From Phycisphaerae bacterium RAS2 (GTDB lineage: Bacteria; Planctomycetota; Phycisphaerae; UBA1845; UTPLA1), in the NCBI GenBank assembly GCA_007753915.1, contig CP036352.1:620001-684000 (forward strand): a stretch of 64,000 nucleotides of DNA. The letters are read 5' to 3'. Positions 1-8,960 of the stretch are shown in pieces. Made by a program: the position numbers and the translations under genes. Within the stretch, counting starts at the first letter, position 1; each line of letters begins with the position of its first letter. Under the pieces are notes generated by a model that was not told where the DNA came from, did no database searches, and saw nothing but the letters and a program-made list of their open reading frames with translations.

Positions 1-878
1 CTCACAGCCAGCAGCAGCGGGCCGATCCGGACTTCAAACCCGTCGCCGACAAGCCCGCCTACACGAAGCACCATCCCCAGATTCTCTTCGACGAGGCGCA
101 TCACAACTTTCACACCGCTTCGGGGCGGTACAAGCCTTTTGCCGATCTCATCACGTCGGACGGCTGCGTCATCACACCGAACACAGAGAAGTTCACCGCA
201 AAGTCGCTCAAGGGATTCGATGTACTCATCATCGCCAACGCCATGGGCGCCGAGCGAATGGGCACGGAGGAAGCTCAGAATCCGGCCTTCACAGTTAAGG
301 AGAGCCGGGCCGTGCGAGATTGGGTGAAGGCAGGCGGCGCGCTGCTCCTGATCACCGATCACTATCCGATGGGTTCAGCAGCCGAGCGGCTTGCCAAACA
401 GTTCGGCATAGATTCCAGCACGGGCGCGACGGAGGAATACACGTTTGAGAAGGGCGCGGGGCTGGGCGACCACGCCATTCTGAAAGGTCGCAACGATTCC
501 GAGCGCGTCAAGAAAGTCGGCACGTTCACGGGGCAGTCGCTCAAAGGCCCGCCGGGCAGCGAGCAGTTTCTTAAGTTGCCCGACGACGCGACGGAACGCG
601 TGCCCGACCCGGAGAATCCGTTTCGGAACAAGCCGCTGACGCGCTCGGCGAAAGGCCGCTGCCAGGCCGTCGCCCTGAAGTTCGGCAAGGGCCGCGTCGT
701 GATGCTCGGCGAGGCGGCGATGCTCTCGGCGCAGCTCGCGCCGGACGGCAGCAAGTTCGGCATGAACGTCGAGGGCACTGACAACAAGCAATTCGCGCTC
801 AACGTCATCCACTGGTTGACCGGCTTGCTCGATGCGGGCGAATCTCAAGACCAGCCGGGCACGGGCGCAGGAAACTAG
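1..878 (+). CDS. DUF4350-like (GATase-like fold) protein, C-terminal part
   Basis: The reading frame is open from the first bases of the window (frame of position 3), so the N-terminus lies outside; about 291 residues are visible. The visible part begins near an FDEAHHNFH motif, followed by a strand reading FDVLIIANAMG and then a segment WVKAGGALLLITDHYP. This order resembles the DUF4350 / glutamine-amidotransferase-like fold, in which a conserved 'D-E-x-H' segment opens the domain. Further on, GRVVMLGEAAMLSAQ and NVIHWLTGLL match the closing strand and helix of that fold. The tail is short and polar. The product is probably a periplasmic or surface binding domain; no catalytic role is shown. 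An internal ATG at 243 could be mistaken for the start, but the conserved motifs lie upstream of it. Confidence 0.7.
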   Translation, partial: HSQQQRADPDFKPVADKPAYTKHHPQILFDEAHHNFHTASGRYKPFADLITSDGCVITPNTEKFTAKSLKGFDVLIIANAMGAERMGTEEAQNPAFTVKESRAVRDWVKAGGALLLITDHYPMGSAAERLAKQFGIDSSTGATEEYTFEKGAGLGDHAILKGRNDSERVKKVGTFTGQSLKGPPGSEQFLKLPDDATERVPDPENPFRNKPLTRSAKGRCQAVALKFGKGRVVMLGEAAMLSAQLAPDGSKFGMNVEGTDNKQFALNVIHWLTGLLDAGESQDQPGTGAGN

Positions 879-880
879 GC

Positions 881-3800
881 CTAACGACCGAGGAGCAGGT
901 CGACCATCGGGCCGATGTCGGATTCGTCGACGTTCCCATCGTCGGTCAAATCGCCCAGCAGGATGCTGCATCCGACGTGCGTCGTGGCGTAACCCTGCGG
1001 GTCAAGCAGCGCCTGCACAAACGCGGCGATGTCCAGTCCGTTCACATTGCAGTCGCAGTTCATGTCGCCGAGATTGAGATAGGTCGGTCCCAGCGTCGCG
1101 GTCACGTAAAACGTATCCAGGCCCGCCTCGACCGTGCTTTGCGGGTTCGCATCGTTGACGGTGAACCGAACCTGCATCGTGGATGTCAGCGAGACGCCGG
1201 CGGCCATCAGGTCGTCGTGGTCGATCTGGTGATAATGCCAGTTCAGCCCGCCGTTCTGGGTGTGCAGCGCGATCTGGGTCCACGGTCCCGCCGGCCCGTT
1301 CGAACTGATTTCGACCAGCATGCGGTCCACGCCGCCGTTGGTATTGGACAGCCGCAAGTAGTATTCGTAGCTCATCGTGATCACGCCGGCAGACATGTCC
1401 ATGATCGGCGAGATCAATCGCACGGCGCCGTTGTCCACGTCCGAATCGCCCGGCGTGTTCTGCGTCAGCCAGCACTGCCCGCCAAAATCGGCGTCGAATG
1501 CCGGGTCGAACGAACTGCCCGGATCATTGATCGGCGTACCGCGCTGCCATTGGCCGGCCGTCGCGCCGAGGACGGCCGTCGTCCAGCCGCGGTCGCGCTC
1601 AAAGTTGTCAAACAGCACTGCCGTGGCCTCGCACTCGTCGGGTCGGTTGTCGCCGTTGCAGTCCCGGCTCACACCGCCGGCGATGTCGCACGCATCGGGC
1701 ACGCCGTTTCCGTTGCAGTCGAACAGGGGGCCGTCGGGCCATAGCTCCAGCCGATCGGGAACGCTGTTCGAGTTGCAATCGGTCTCGCACTCGTCGGGCG
1801 TGCCATCGCGATCGCCGTCGACACTGGCTCCGGAGGCAATGTCGCACGAGTCGATCAGTTGGTTGTTGTTGCAATCGACGCCCCATCCCGGCATGAAATC
1901 GAAACCGGTAGAAAATCGCAGCCCCGTGTCGTTTCCGGTGATGTACGATCGAATGAAATTGCCCGTGCGGGCTTCGAATTGATAAATGCGCGTCGAGTTC
2001 ACGTGCAGCGGTTGAGGGTCGTCCCCGCCGGTGAACGAGTGATCGTCGTCGTGGCCGCCGCCGTCGGGATCGCCGTTGTGAAAGTGTCGGCTGATGTAGA
2101 CCTGACCGTCCGGGCCGATCCGCACGCCCCAGGGGCCGGCCATGGTCAGCGCGACATCCGTTCCCGCCCGGTTGAACTTGCGAAGGAGGTTGCCGGTCGC
2201 CCCGTCGTACTCCAGCACCGACCGCGTGGAGAAGCTTGCCGCCAGCAGGTTGCCGTCGGGCTTGAAGGCGATTCCGCGCGGGTTGTCCAGCCCGCCGCTG
2301 TGTTGATTGGAGACAAACTCTCCGACGAATGCGCCGGTGGCGCCGTTGAATTCCATGATTCGGCTGTCGTTGCTGGTGACGAACAGGTTTCCGTTCGGGC
2401 CGAACTCCAATCCGAACGGCGACACCAGCCCGCCTGCGCCCGGCGCGACAAACACGCCCACAAACGCACCCGTGGTTCCATCGTATTCCAGCACAGCATG
2501 ACTTCCGCTGCTGGAGATAAATACGTTTCCGTTCGGGCCGCGCGTGATGCCGGTTGGTGTCGCCAGCCCGCCGGACCCCGCGCTGACGAAATCGCCCACG
2601 GTCGCACCCGTTCGATCAAACTCCACGACGCGATGATCGTGGCCGCTCGTGACAAGGACGCGCCCATCCGGCGTGACCAGCACGTCGTTCGGTTCGTCAA
2701 CCTGCATCGCATCGGTTGCAATGGTCACAACACCGCTGGCCGCGTGAAACGCCTTCACGCCGCCCTCATGCCCGGCCAGCCACGCGGCGTGCGCGTTGTC
2801 GAGTTCGGCGAGGTCCGTCATCTCGTCGCTGTCGCAGTCCTGGCAGGCATCGAGGATGTTGTCGCGGTCCCGGTCGAGCGTCATGTTTGCGAGAATCTCG
2901 ACTGCATCGGCCGTGCCGTCGCGATCACAATCCGTCTGGCATTCATCGGGGACGACATTGTTGTCCAGGTCGGCGCTGAAACTGCTCGCGATGTCCACGT
3001 CATCGGGAACGTTGTTGCCGTTGCAGTCCGGCTCGCATTCGTCGGGGACTCCGTTGAGGTTCAGGTCCGTGCTGGTCATCGCGGCGATGTCGGCAGGGTC
3101 CAGCGTGCCGTTGTTGTTGCAGTCCTCGCATTCATCGGGCACGTTGTTGCCGTTTGCGTCGGGCGCGCCGCCCAAAATCTCCGTCTCGTCGGCGATTCCG
3201 TTGCCATTGCAGTCGTGCGTCAGGCAGGTCAGCCCTTCGAGGTACGGCTCGATGATCGCCTGAATGCCGCGATGAAAGCGCAGGTCGCTGACGGCGTTCC
3301 CACCGCTGACGGTCTGGCTGCAATAGCTCATGATCGTGCCGCGCCGGGCCGGTGTGTCGAGGCTGAAGCAATTGTCCAGGCCGATATCGTGCGTGTGCGG
3401 CGCGTCGATGTTGTGCCCCAGTTCGTGCGCGGTCACGAAAATGTCATAATTAAACACGCTCGGAAACTGCGGATCGGGAAACATGCCCATCGCGTAGCCG
3501 ACGACCGAGTAGCCGTTGTTGCCGCAAAGCGATCCAAGAAAAGCCACGCCGCCATAAGGCAGATCGCGCCGCCCGGAGAAGAACTGGGCCACGTCGCGCG
3601 GCACGGCCTGCATGTTGGCATTCCAGAACGAGCGGAACGCGTTCAGCGGGTCCGGCTCGTTGAACAGGTCGTTCCAGTCGTCCCAGACGCGCACGAACGT
3701 GAGATCGACGCGCGCGTCGACGTCGCGCTCGCAGATCGCGCTGACCTCGGCAAACACCGCGGCCGTGTAGCTCGCTGTTGCGACGGGGTCACCGAATAGC

Positions 3801-4510
3801 TGAAACAATTCATGGTCGGTCTCCACCGCCAGCCGAATAACGTGCGGGCCGGGTTTCGGCGGGGTACTGGGGCCTAGCGCGGGTTCGCGCGCGGGAACCG
3901 GGGCAGTCATCGCGCCGACGGCGCAAGACGGCGTATCCGGCCCGCGCTGGCCGGCGAAGATCATCGGCTCCACGGCGACATGACCGGGCGGTAGGCTCGA
4001 CCCGTCCGAAGGATGATTCGTGATGCGATAGCGCGCCCCGCCGCGCCCCAGATCAACGATGCCACCCACGCCCGTGGATGAAAGCGAAAGAAAGACAAAC
4101 GAGTCGGCGTGACCCGGTACGCGGCCTCGAAGGACCAGGGCCTCGGCGACGGCGCCTGAAATGTCCCGATCCGGCCCGCCGACCTGGCCCACCACGAATT
4201 GCGTTCTCGATGCGGGGGCGCTTCGGTGATCGAGCGCGAGGTCCACCGCTTCGCCGCCCGGCAATGGAACGTCGACAACCCGGGCGAAGCCCTGGGAGTC
4301 GAAGCGCGACTGAAGCTCCGCGCGATCGATCGATACAATGGTCTTTGAATGGGCATTGCGGTGCCGCGGTAGGCCTTCTTCGGCGACGGCGTGCGCCGCG
4401 CACGCCAGGGCAACCCCAACGGCCATCGCCCGCGCCGAGAGGATGAAAACACGTTGAGAACGGGGGCTTGCGTCCCCAATGAGGCGGAGTTTGCGGACCG
4501 GTGTCATCAT
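881..4510 (-). CDS. Secreted reprolysin-like zinc metallopeptidase with NHL-type repeats and dockerin-like C-terminus
   Basis: About 1209 residues. I chose ATG at 4510 because GGAG lies just upstream and a signal peptide follows; an upstream GTG at 4570 is possible. The catalytic site is HELGHNIDAPHTH with a Met-turn GTIMSYC, the pattern of metzincins of the M12B/reprolysin type. Downstream come several DCNGNG(V/I)PDECE repeats, acidic calcium-binding segments like thrombospondin type 3. Next is a run of propeller-like repeats (GPNGNVFISSSG, FGPNGNLFVTSND) resembling NHL blades, and then more DCNGN repeats. The last ~65 residues hold two D-x-N-x-D-x-x-x-(N/D) loops each followed by hydrophobic F/M-V-x-x-L-L, a dockerin-like pair. 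Probably an extracellular, cell-surface-tethered protease. It converges tail-to-tail with the DUF4350 gene, two bases apart. Confidence 0.85.
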   Translation of the reverse strand: MMTPVRKLRLIGDASPRSQRVFILSARAMAVGVALACAAHAVAEEGLPRHRNAHSKTIVSIDRAELQSRFDSQGFARVVDVPLPGGEAVDLALDHRSAPASRTQFVVGQVGGPDRDISGAVAEALVLRGRVPGHADSFVFLSLSSTGVGGIVDLGRGGARYRITNHPSDGSSLPPGHVAVEPMIFAGQRGPDTPSCAVGAMTAPVPAREPALGPSTPPKPGPHVIRLAVETDHELFQLFGDPVATASYTAAVFAEVSAICERDVDARVDLTFVRVWDDWNDLFNEPDPLNAFRSFWNANMQAVPRDVAQFFSGRRDLPYGGVAFLGSLCGNNGYSVVGYAMGMFPDPQFPSVFNYDIFVTAHELGHNIDAPHTHDIGLDNCFSLDTPARRGTIMSYCSQTVSGGNAVSDLRFHRGIQAIIEPYLEGLTCLTHDCNGNGIADETEILGGAPDANGNNVPDECEDCNNNGTLDPADIAAMTSTDLNLNGVPDECEPDCNGNNVPDDVDIASSFSADLDNNVVPDECQTDCDRDGTADAVEILANMTLDRDRDNILDACQDCDSDEMTDLAELDNAHAAWLAGHEGGVKAFHAASGVVTIATDAMQVDEPNDVLVTPDGRVLVTSGHDHRVVEFDRTGATVGDFVSAGSGGLATPTGITRGPNGNVFISSSGSHAVLEYDGTTGAFVGVFVAPGAGGLVSPFGLEFGPNGNLFVTSNDSRIMEFNGATGAFVGEFVSNQHSGGLDNPRGIAFKPDGNLLAASFSTRSVLEYDGATGNLLRKFNRAGTDVALTMAGPWGVRIGPDGQVYISRHFHNGDPDGGGHDDDHSFTGGDDPQPLHVNSTRIYQFEARTGNFIRSYITGNDTGLRFSTGFDFMPGWGVDCNNNQLIDSCDIASGASVDGDRDGTPDECETDCNSNSVPDRLELWPDGPLFDCNGNGVPDACDIAGGVSRDCNGDNRPDECEATAVLFDNFERDRGWTTAVLGATAGQWQRGTPINDPGSSFDPAFDADFGGQCWLTQNTPGDSDVDNGAVRLISPIMDMSAGVITMSYEYYLRLSNTNGGVDRMLVEISSNGPAGPWTQIALHTQNGGLNWHYHQIDHDDLMAAGVSLTSTMQVRFTVNDANPQSTVEAGLDTFYVTATLGPTYLNLGDMNCDCNVNGLDIAAFVQALLDPQGYATTHVGCSILLGDLTDDGNVDESDIGPMVDLLLGR

Positions 4511-4739
4511 CAGATTCCCATCTCCACGATTGATCGCTCGCGCGAGGGCCGCGCGCACCCGGGTAAGCACATGGTTATTTTAACCAATGCCAGGCGGGCG
4601 ATTCGCGCAAAAGTCCCGGGAAACGTGTTAATTTGAGGGCGGCCGTGTGCCAGGAACCGCCTGCGGCCGCGTTTGCGAGGAAATATGGGGGCGGCGTTGT
4701 GAATGCCGGAGGCGGATGGAGTGAAAGCGTCGTCAGCGG

Positions 4740-4817
4740 AAAAAAAGTAAGGCCTGCCGCAAGACCGGAGCCCACGCCGTGGCGCTCGGATGAGGGCGTT
4801 GTCTTACGACAGGCCTT
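4740..4817 (-). terminator. Long-stem intrinsic terminator
   Basis: Arms 4749-4765 and 4801-4817 can pair over 17 positions (two as G-U on the minus strand). On the minus strand the stem is followed by ACTTTTTTT. It lies downstream of the nrdR/ATP-cone pair and would end that transcript. Nothing else is apparent in the rest of the 4511-4905 gap. Confidence 0.7.
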
Positions 4818-4905
4818 GTGTGAACGGTCGGAGCGTGCGTCCGTGTCATCTCATCCGTGAGTCGCTCCTCCCGCGATTTGCCCCGCGATGGGGGTCACAT
4901 TCCCA

Positions 4906-5562
4906 TTACTCGCCGGCGCCCCTTGCGGGGTTGGCCGGATCGGTATGGTCCTTCACCTTGCCTTTTGAGTTCGTCCGCTCGTGTCGCACGCGCTTCACGA
5001 CCAGCGCGCCGGGCATCAAGCCCCACGCGAGCAGCTCGCTGCGCACCATCTCGCGCACGAGGCCCGCCGTCACGACGCGCAGGCCGCAGTTGAACACCAG
5101 TTGTTCCACGCGGCTGGCCATCATGCGCGACGTCGGCGCGTCCAACTGATGCTGCCGCTTGAGATGCTGCACGATCAGCGACTTGTCCCAGCGCTTCTGG
5201 ACGAAACGCCCGTCGGTCGGCCTTGGCGTCGCGACCATCATCACCTTGCGCCGCCGGTCACGAAGGTTTGCATGATGGCGGATCGCCATCGCCGCTTCGC
5301 AGTGCCCGGTCTGGCTCAACACGAGGTCCACCAGATCGACGAGCTGGCGAGAGGGAATGGTGGACCCCTTGCTGATGCTGTGCAGATATTCGGTGACGGC
5401 TTCGCCCAGGCCGCGCGCCATGGCAGCGGTCAATTCCGATGCTTCCCCGGTTGCCTCCAGTCCGCTGAAGATGCAACTAAGGATCTTGGACGTCATGAAC
5501 GGCTCGATGCTTCCATCGCGCTTCACGACGCGCAACTCGCCCTTACTCCGTTGGTGGCTCAT
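4906..5562 (-). CDS. Stand-alone ATP-cone domain protein
   Basis: 218 residues from ATG at 5562, preceded by AGGA at good spacing. The start overlaps the last 20 bases of nrdR, so the two are probably translationally coupled. The N-terminal half carries an ATP-cone: VVKRDGSIEPFMTSKI near residues 13-28, then IPSRQLVDLVDLVL and a helix EAAMAIRHHANLRDRR, as in ribonucleotide reductase (RNR) allosteric domains. The second half (RFVQKRWDKSLIVQHL...LVREMVRSELLAWGL) looks like a diverged second cone or the part that follows the cone in RNR. There are no reductase catalytic residues and no zinc ribbon. It could sense ATP/dATP together with NrdR, but this is inference. Confidence 0.75.
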   Translation of the reverse strand: MSHQRSKGELRVVKRDGSIEPFMTSKILSCIFSGLEATGEASELTAAMARGLGEAVTEYLHSISKGSTIPSRQLVDLVDLVLSQTGHCEAAMAIRHHANLRDRRRKVMMVATPRPTDGRFVQKRWDKSLIVQHLKRQHQLDAPTSRMMASRVEQLVFNCGLRVVTAGLVREMVRSELLAWGLMPGALVVKRVRHERTNSKGKVKDHTDPANPARGAGE

Positions 5563-6058
5563 GGAATAGTTCCTGCTGACCGTCGACCTCCTGTTTGTCG
5601 CGGTCCAAGATGTCTTTGGCTTCCTGTATGAAGTCATCCACCATCTGGAACTCGTGGTAGAGGCTGGCGAAGCGCAGGTACGCGATCTTGTCGATCTTGC
5701 GCAGACGCAGCGCGACCGCCTCTCCGAGGAAGGCGCTGGGCACTTCGCGGTCGAACTGCCGGAAGACCTGCTCTTCGACTTCGTTGATGATGTCGGTGAG
5801 GGCTTCGGCGCTGATCGATCGTTTCCAGCAGGCGCGCTGCAGGCCGCCGAACAGCTTCTCGCGCTCGTAGGGCGCGCGGGTGCCGTCCTTCTTGACGACC
5901 AGCAACCGGACCGTTTCCTCGACGCGTTCATAAGTGGTGTAGCGGCGCTGGCATGAGGGGCACTCGCGCCGCCGTCGGATGACTGTCCCCCCCTCCGTCA
6001 GTCGCGAATCGATGACTTTGTCCCGATGACGATTTTCTTTGCAGTACGGGCATTGCAT
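5543..6058 (-). CDS. nrdR: Transcriptional repressor NrdR
   Basis: 171 residues from ATG at 6058, giving the canonical start MQCPYC. It has an N-terminal zinc ribbon (CPYC and, about 25 residues later, CPSC), followed by RRYTTYERVE and an ATP-cone (VVKKDGTRAPYEREKL to about residue 140). The length is slightly above the usual 150-160 because of a C-terminal tail. NrdR represses ribonucleotide reductase genes when bound to ATP/dATP. No nrd structural gene is nearby; the only neighbour in the operon is the overlapping ATP-cone gene. Confidence 0.95.
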   Translation of the reverse strand: MQCPYCKENRHRDKVIDSRLTEGGTVIRRRRECPSCQRRYTTYERVEETVRLLVVKKDGTRAPYEREKLFGGLQRACWKRSISAEALTDIINEVEEQVFRQFDREVPSAFLGEAVALRLRKIDKIAYLRFASLYHEFQMVDDFIQEAKDILDRDKQEVDGQQELFHEPPTE

Positions 6059-6118
6059 GGATCGCCACGGCTGTTTGTCGGGGTTGCCCACCAGCCCCAA
6101 CATCTTGTATGCCTGCCG

Positions 6119-6147
6119 ACCGTATCACCCTACGGCGCGGGTGTCAA
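6119..6147 (-). promoter_or_regulatory. Sigma-70-type promoter for nrdR
   Basis: On the minus strand TTGACA (6142-6147), a 17-base spacer, then TACGGT (6119-6124), about 60 bases before the nrdR start. The -35 is consensus; the -10 is weak. I saw no NrdR box. Confidence 0.5.
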
Positions 6148-6254
6148 GAAAAAAATGCACGCCATGTGATTCGCCACGGTCGAACTCCGGCCGTAAGATT
6201 TCGCCTCGCGCCGCGGAATGACTTCAAACCGCGCCGCAAAAAGAATTCACAACC

Positions 6255-7163
6255 ATGAGCGGACGACTTCTCGAACACCGATTGAGCGACATTCTCCTGA
6301 CCGGCTACAGCGTGGCCGGGGAGGAGACCGTCATCGCCGCGCCGGAGTTGAATGTGTGCTTCGATGTCGGCAAAGCGCCCGCGCAGATGCTCGCGGTCGA
6401 CCATGTCCTCCTTTCTCACGGGCACATGGATCACTCCGCCGGCCTCGCGTACTACTTCAGCCAGCGAAATTTTGTCGGCAACGCGCCGGGCTGCGTGCTG
6501 GCGCCGGTCTCATTGGTCGAGCCGATCCGCGACTTGCTACGCGTCTGGTCGCGCATCGAAGGGCATCCGTCCCCCGCGCGCATCATCGGCATGAAGCCCG
6601 GGGACAGTTTCGACGTTCGCAAGGGCCTGGTGGTTCGCGCGTTTGAGATCAATCACGGCGTCGCATCACTCGGCTTCGTCGTGGTCGACGTGCGACACAA
6701 GCTCAAGCCCGAGTTCGTCGGCCGAACCGGCCCGGAGCTGGTCGCGCTGAAGAAGCAGGGCGTGCAGATTGAGCACACCGTTGAAGTGCCGCTGGTCGCC
6801 TATTGCGGCGACACGGCCGAGGGCGCGTGGATGGATCATCCGCAGGCACGCACGGCGAAGGTGCTGATCCTGGAATGCACGTTCTTCGAGGCCGACCACG
6901 TGAAGCGGGCGCGGGCGGGCTATCACTTGCACGTGAAGGACGTCGCCCGAATCCTGCCGCGGTTGGAGAATGAGCACTTCCTGCTGACGCACCTGACGCG
7001 GCGCACCAGCCTGCGCCAGGCACGGGCGATGTTGGGGAAAATGATCCCGCCCGAAGTAATGGCCCGTGTGACGTTTTTGATGGATTCAAAGTGCGGCCGA
7101 CCGGCGAGCGATGAGCCGCCGATGCCGGCGAATGATGTCGGCTCGCGCGGCGAGGCGAGTTAA
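6255..7163 (+). CDS. MBL-fold metallo-hydrolase, RNase Z-like
   Basis: 302 residues. The N-terminal beta-lactamase fold carries the zinc motif HGHMDH around residue 55, preceded by VDHVLLSHG. Later metal-ligand candidates are NHGVASLG, the segment YCGDTAEG around residue 180, and LLTHLTRR near 245. The arrangement 'SHGHMDH ... YCGDT ... THL' resembles the RNase Z / arylsulfatase branch of the superfamily, but the protein is not an obvious full tRNase Z. It stands alone between nrdR (divergent) and aroF (convergent). The substrate is unknown. Confidence 0.8.
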   Translation: MSGRLLEHRLSDILLTGYSVAGEETVIAAPELNVCFDVGKAPAQMLAVDHVLLSHGHMDHSAGLAYYFSQRNFVGNAPGCVLAPVSLVEPIRDLLRVWSRIEGHPSPARIIGMKPGDSFDVRKGLVVRAFEINHGVASLGFVVVDVRHKLKPEFVGRTGPELVALKKQGVQIEHTVEVPLVAYCGDTAEGAWMDHPQARTAKVLILECTFFEADHVKRARAGYHLHVKDVARILPRLENEHFLLTHLTRRTSLRQARAMLGKMIPPEVMARVTFLMDSKCGRPASDEPPMPANDVGSRGEAS

Positions 7164-7245
7164 CGCGCGGAACAACTCATGCTGCTCGTACTTTGCTTGT
7201 GGCCACACCCCGCTCCCCCAAGGGAGAAAGCTTTGCAGTCAGGGC

Positions 7246-8259
7246 TTATCGGTTTTGCTGACGCCAGGCAGCGAGGGCTTTCATCTCTGCAACGAGTTTG
7301 GCGTAGTCGGCGAGGGTGAGCGATTGCTGCCCGTCGGACAGTGCGCGGCTCGGATCGGGATGCGTCTCGATCATGACACCATCGGCCCCGGCCACGACCG
7401 ATGCACGGGCAAGCGGCGGCACGGCCCAACTGATCCCCACGCCGTGCGACGGGTCGGCGATGACGGGCAGATGCGTGTGATGCTTGATCATCACGACCGC
7501 GGAGAGATCAAACGTATTGCGCGTCATCGTCTCGTACGTGCGGATGCCGCGCTCACAGAGTATGACTTCGTAGTTGCCCAGGCTTAGGAGATACTCCGCC
7601 GCCATGAACAGCTCCTGCAGCGTCGCGCTGATGCCGCGCTTCAGCAGCACCGGCCGGCGCAATCGGCCCGCCGCTTCCAGCAGCGAGAAGTTCTGCATGT
7701 TTCGCGCGCCGATCTGCACCACGTCGGCCACTTCCGCCACGGCCGCGAGCGACTCGACGTCCTTTACCTCGGTCACGATCCGCAAATCGAACGCCGCCTT
7801 CACGTCGGCCAGCAGGCGCAGGCCTTCTTCCTTCATGCCCTGAAATGCGTACGGACTGGTGCGTGGCTTGTAGGCCCCGCCGCGGAGGAACTTCGCGCCG
7901 CTCGCCGCCACCGCTTCGGCTGTGCGCAGAATCTGTTCGCGCGATTCGACGGAGCATGGGCCGGCCATCAGGTGCAGGCCGCCATCGCCGACCTTCGCAC
8001 CGCGCACGTCGATGATCGTCGGTTCGGGCTTCACCTCGCGGCTGACGAGCTTGTAGGGCTTTGAAATCGGCACGCATTCGGCGACGCCGTCGAGGTCCTG
8101 GAAGTGATCGACCGACACGGCGCCGGGGTTGCCGGTGATGCCGACGGCGGTTCGAATCGAGCCGGGAATTTCGTGCGGCGTGAAACCGATCTCTCGAATG
8201 CGGGCGCAGACCTGCTCGATCTGCTTCGCCGTCGCACCTTGTTTCATCACGATGAGCAT
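7246..8259 (-). CDS. aroF: 3-deoxy-7-phosphoheptulonate synthase (DAHP synthase, AroF/AroG-beta type)
   Basis: 337 residues from ATG at 8259 with GAGG upstream. The N-terminal ~70 residues form the ferredoxin-like regulatory domain typical of type I-beta enzymes (LIVMKQGATAKQIEQV, TAVGITGNP). The barrel follows with LMAGPCSVES, RGGAYKPRTSPYAFQG, IGARNMQNFSLL, VLLKRGISAT and DPSHGVGISW, all family signatures. It condenses phosphoenolpyruvate and erythrose-4-phosphate, the first step to chorismate. The gene follows the phosphatase gene by 7 bases and is probably co-transcribed with it. aroB lies far away at 44 kb. Confidence 0.95.
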   Translation of the reverse strand: MLIVMKQGATAKQIEQVCARIREIGFTPHEIPGSIRTAVGITGNPGAVSVDHFQDLDGVAECVPISKPYKLVSREVKPEPTIIDVRGAKVGDGGLHLMAGPCSVESREQILRTAEAVAASGAKFLRGGAYKPRTSPYAFQGMKEEGLRLLADVKAAFDLRIVTEVKDVESLAAVAEVADVVQIGARNMQNFSLLEAAGRLRRPVLLKRGISATLQELFMAAEYLLSLGNYEVILCERGIRTYETMTRNTFDLSAVVMIKHHTHLPVIADPSHGVGISWAVPPLARASVVAGADGVMIETHPDPSRALSDGQQSLTLADYAKLVAEMKALAAWRQQNR

Positions 8260-8266
8260 GGGAACC

Positions 8267-8875
8267 TCAATGAGGCGGTGCGGCCTGTTCGGGTGCGTCG
8301 GATTTCCCCGACGTGCTGACCGGCCTCTGGGCCAGGTAATTCGCGTACGCCCGCAGGTGGTCGCACAGCGATTTCTCCTTCACCGGATCAAGATCGTAGC
8401 GCGCTTCGAGTTCCTGCAACACTGCGTCGATCGTGCGACCCTGTTTGCGCAGCCAGTAGGCGGCAAGCACCGCGTTGGATCGCTGTTTGCCCGCGGCGCA
8501 ATGAAAAAACGTCGGCCGCGCGCGCTCGTCGGCGACGACTTCGGCCGCCCGATCCAGCGCCTCGAACGGCGCAAGCCCGTCGCCCGGCATGGGAATGCGA
8601 ATCTGCTTCAGTTGCAGCGCCCGCGCGGCGGCGACGGCGCCGCGGTCGTCGGGATCATCGGTCTGGCCCGTCAGGCTGACAACGGTCTTGATCTTTTCGT
8701 CGGCCGCGAGCAGGCGGATGTGTTCGGCCGTCGGCAGGCCGCCGCGGTAGAGGCTGTCGGCTTCGACTTCGGCAAATCGGCGTGGGTACTTCCACCGGGC
8801 CTGTGCATGTGTCAGCGCGAGGACACCGGCGGGAAGGGCCACCAGCAGCAGGGCCAGTCCGATCGCGCGTCGCAT
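8267..8875 (-). CDS. Membrane-anchored dual-specificity/tyrosine phosphatase-like protein
   Basis: 202 residues from ATG at 8875 (AGGGGA upstream); a TTG at 8923 is less likely because the signal or anchor segment begins right at the ATG (RRAIGLALLLVALPAGVLAL). The active-site loop is HCAAGKQR, the CX5R signature of cysteine phosphatases, followed by SNAVLAAYWLRKQG. The segment MPGDG may hold the general acid. It is probably exported or membrane-bound, acting outside the cytoplasmic membrane. It lies directly upstream of aroF but has no obvious functional link to it. Confidence 0.8.
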   Translation of the reverse strand: MRRAIGLALLLVALPAGVLALTHAQARWKYPRRFAEVEADSLYRGGLPTAEHIRLLAADEKIKTVVSLTGQTDDPDDRGAVAAARALQLKQIRIPMPGDGLAPFEALDRAAEVVADERARPTFFHCAAGKQRSNAVLAAYWLRKQGRTIDAVLQELEARYDLDPVKEKSLCDHLRAYANYLAQRPVSTSGKSDAPEQAAPPH

Positions 8876-8960
8876 CAGAAGGGTCCCCTTGACGAAGAGT
8901 GGACTCGTCGCGAAGTGCGGCAAAGCAATGTGACGAAGGAAGGCGACATCGGGGTGGAGT

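Noticed and set aside
3000-3200. Tandem DNA repeats
   Set aside because: They encode the repeated DCNGNG-type calcium-binding segments of the metallopeptidase and are not a separate element.
1859-3799. Plus-strand open frame of 646 codons
   Set aside because: Antisense to the metallopeptidase gene whose HELGHNIDAPHTH, repeats and dockerin-like end are unmistakable; the plus frame gives arginine/valine-rich sequence without motifs.
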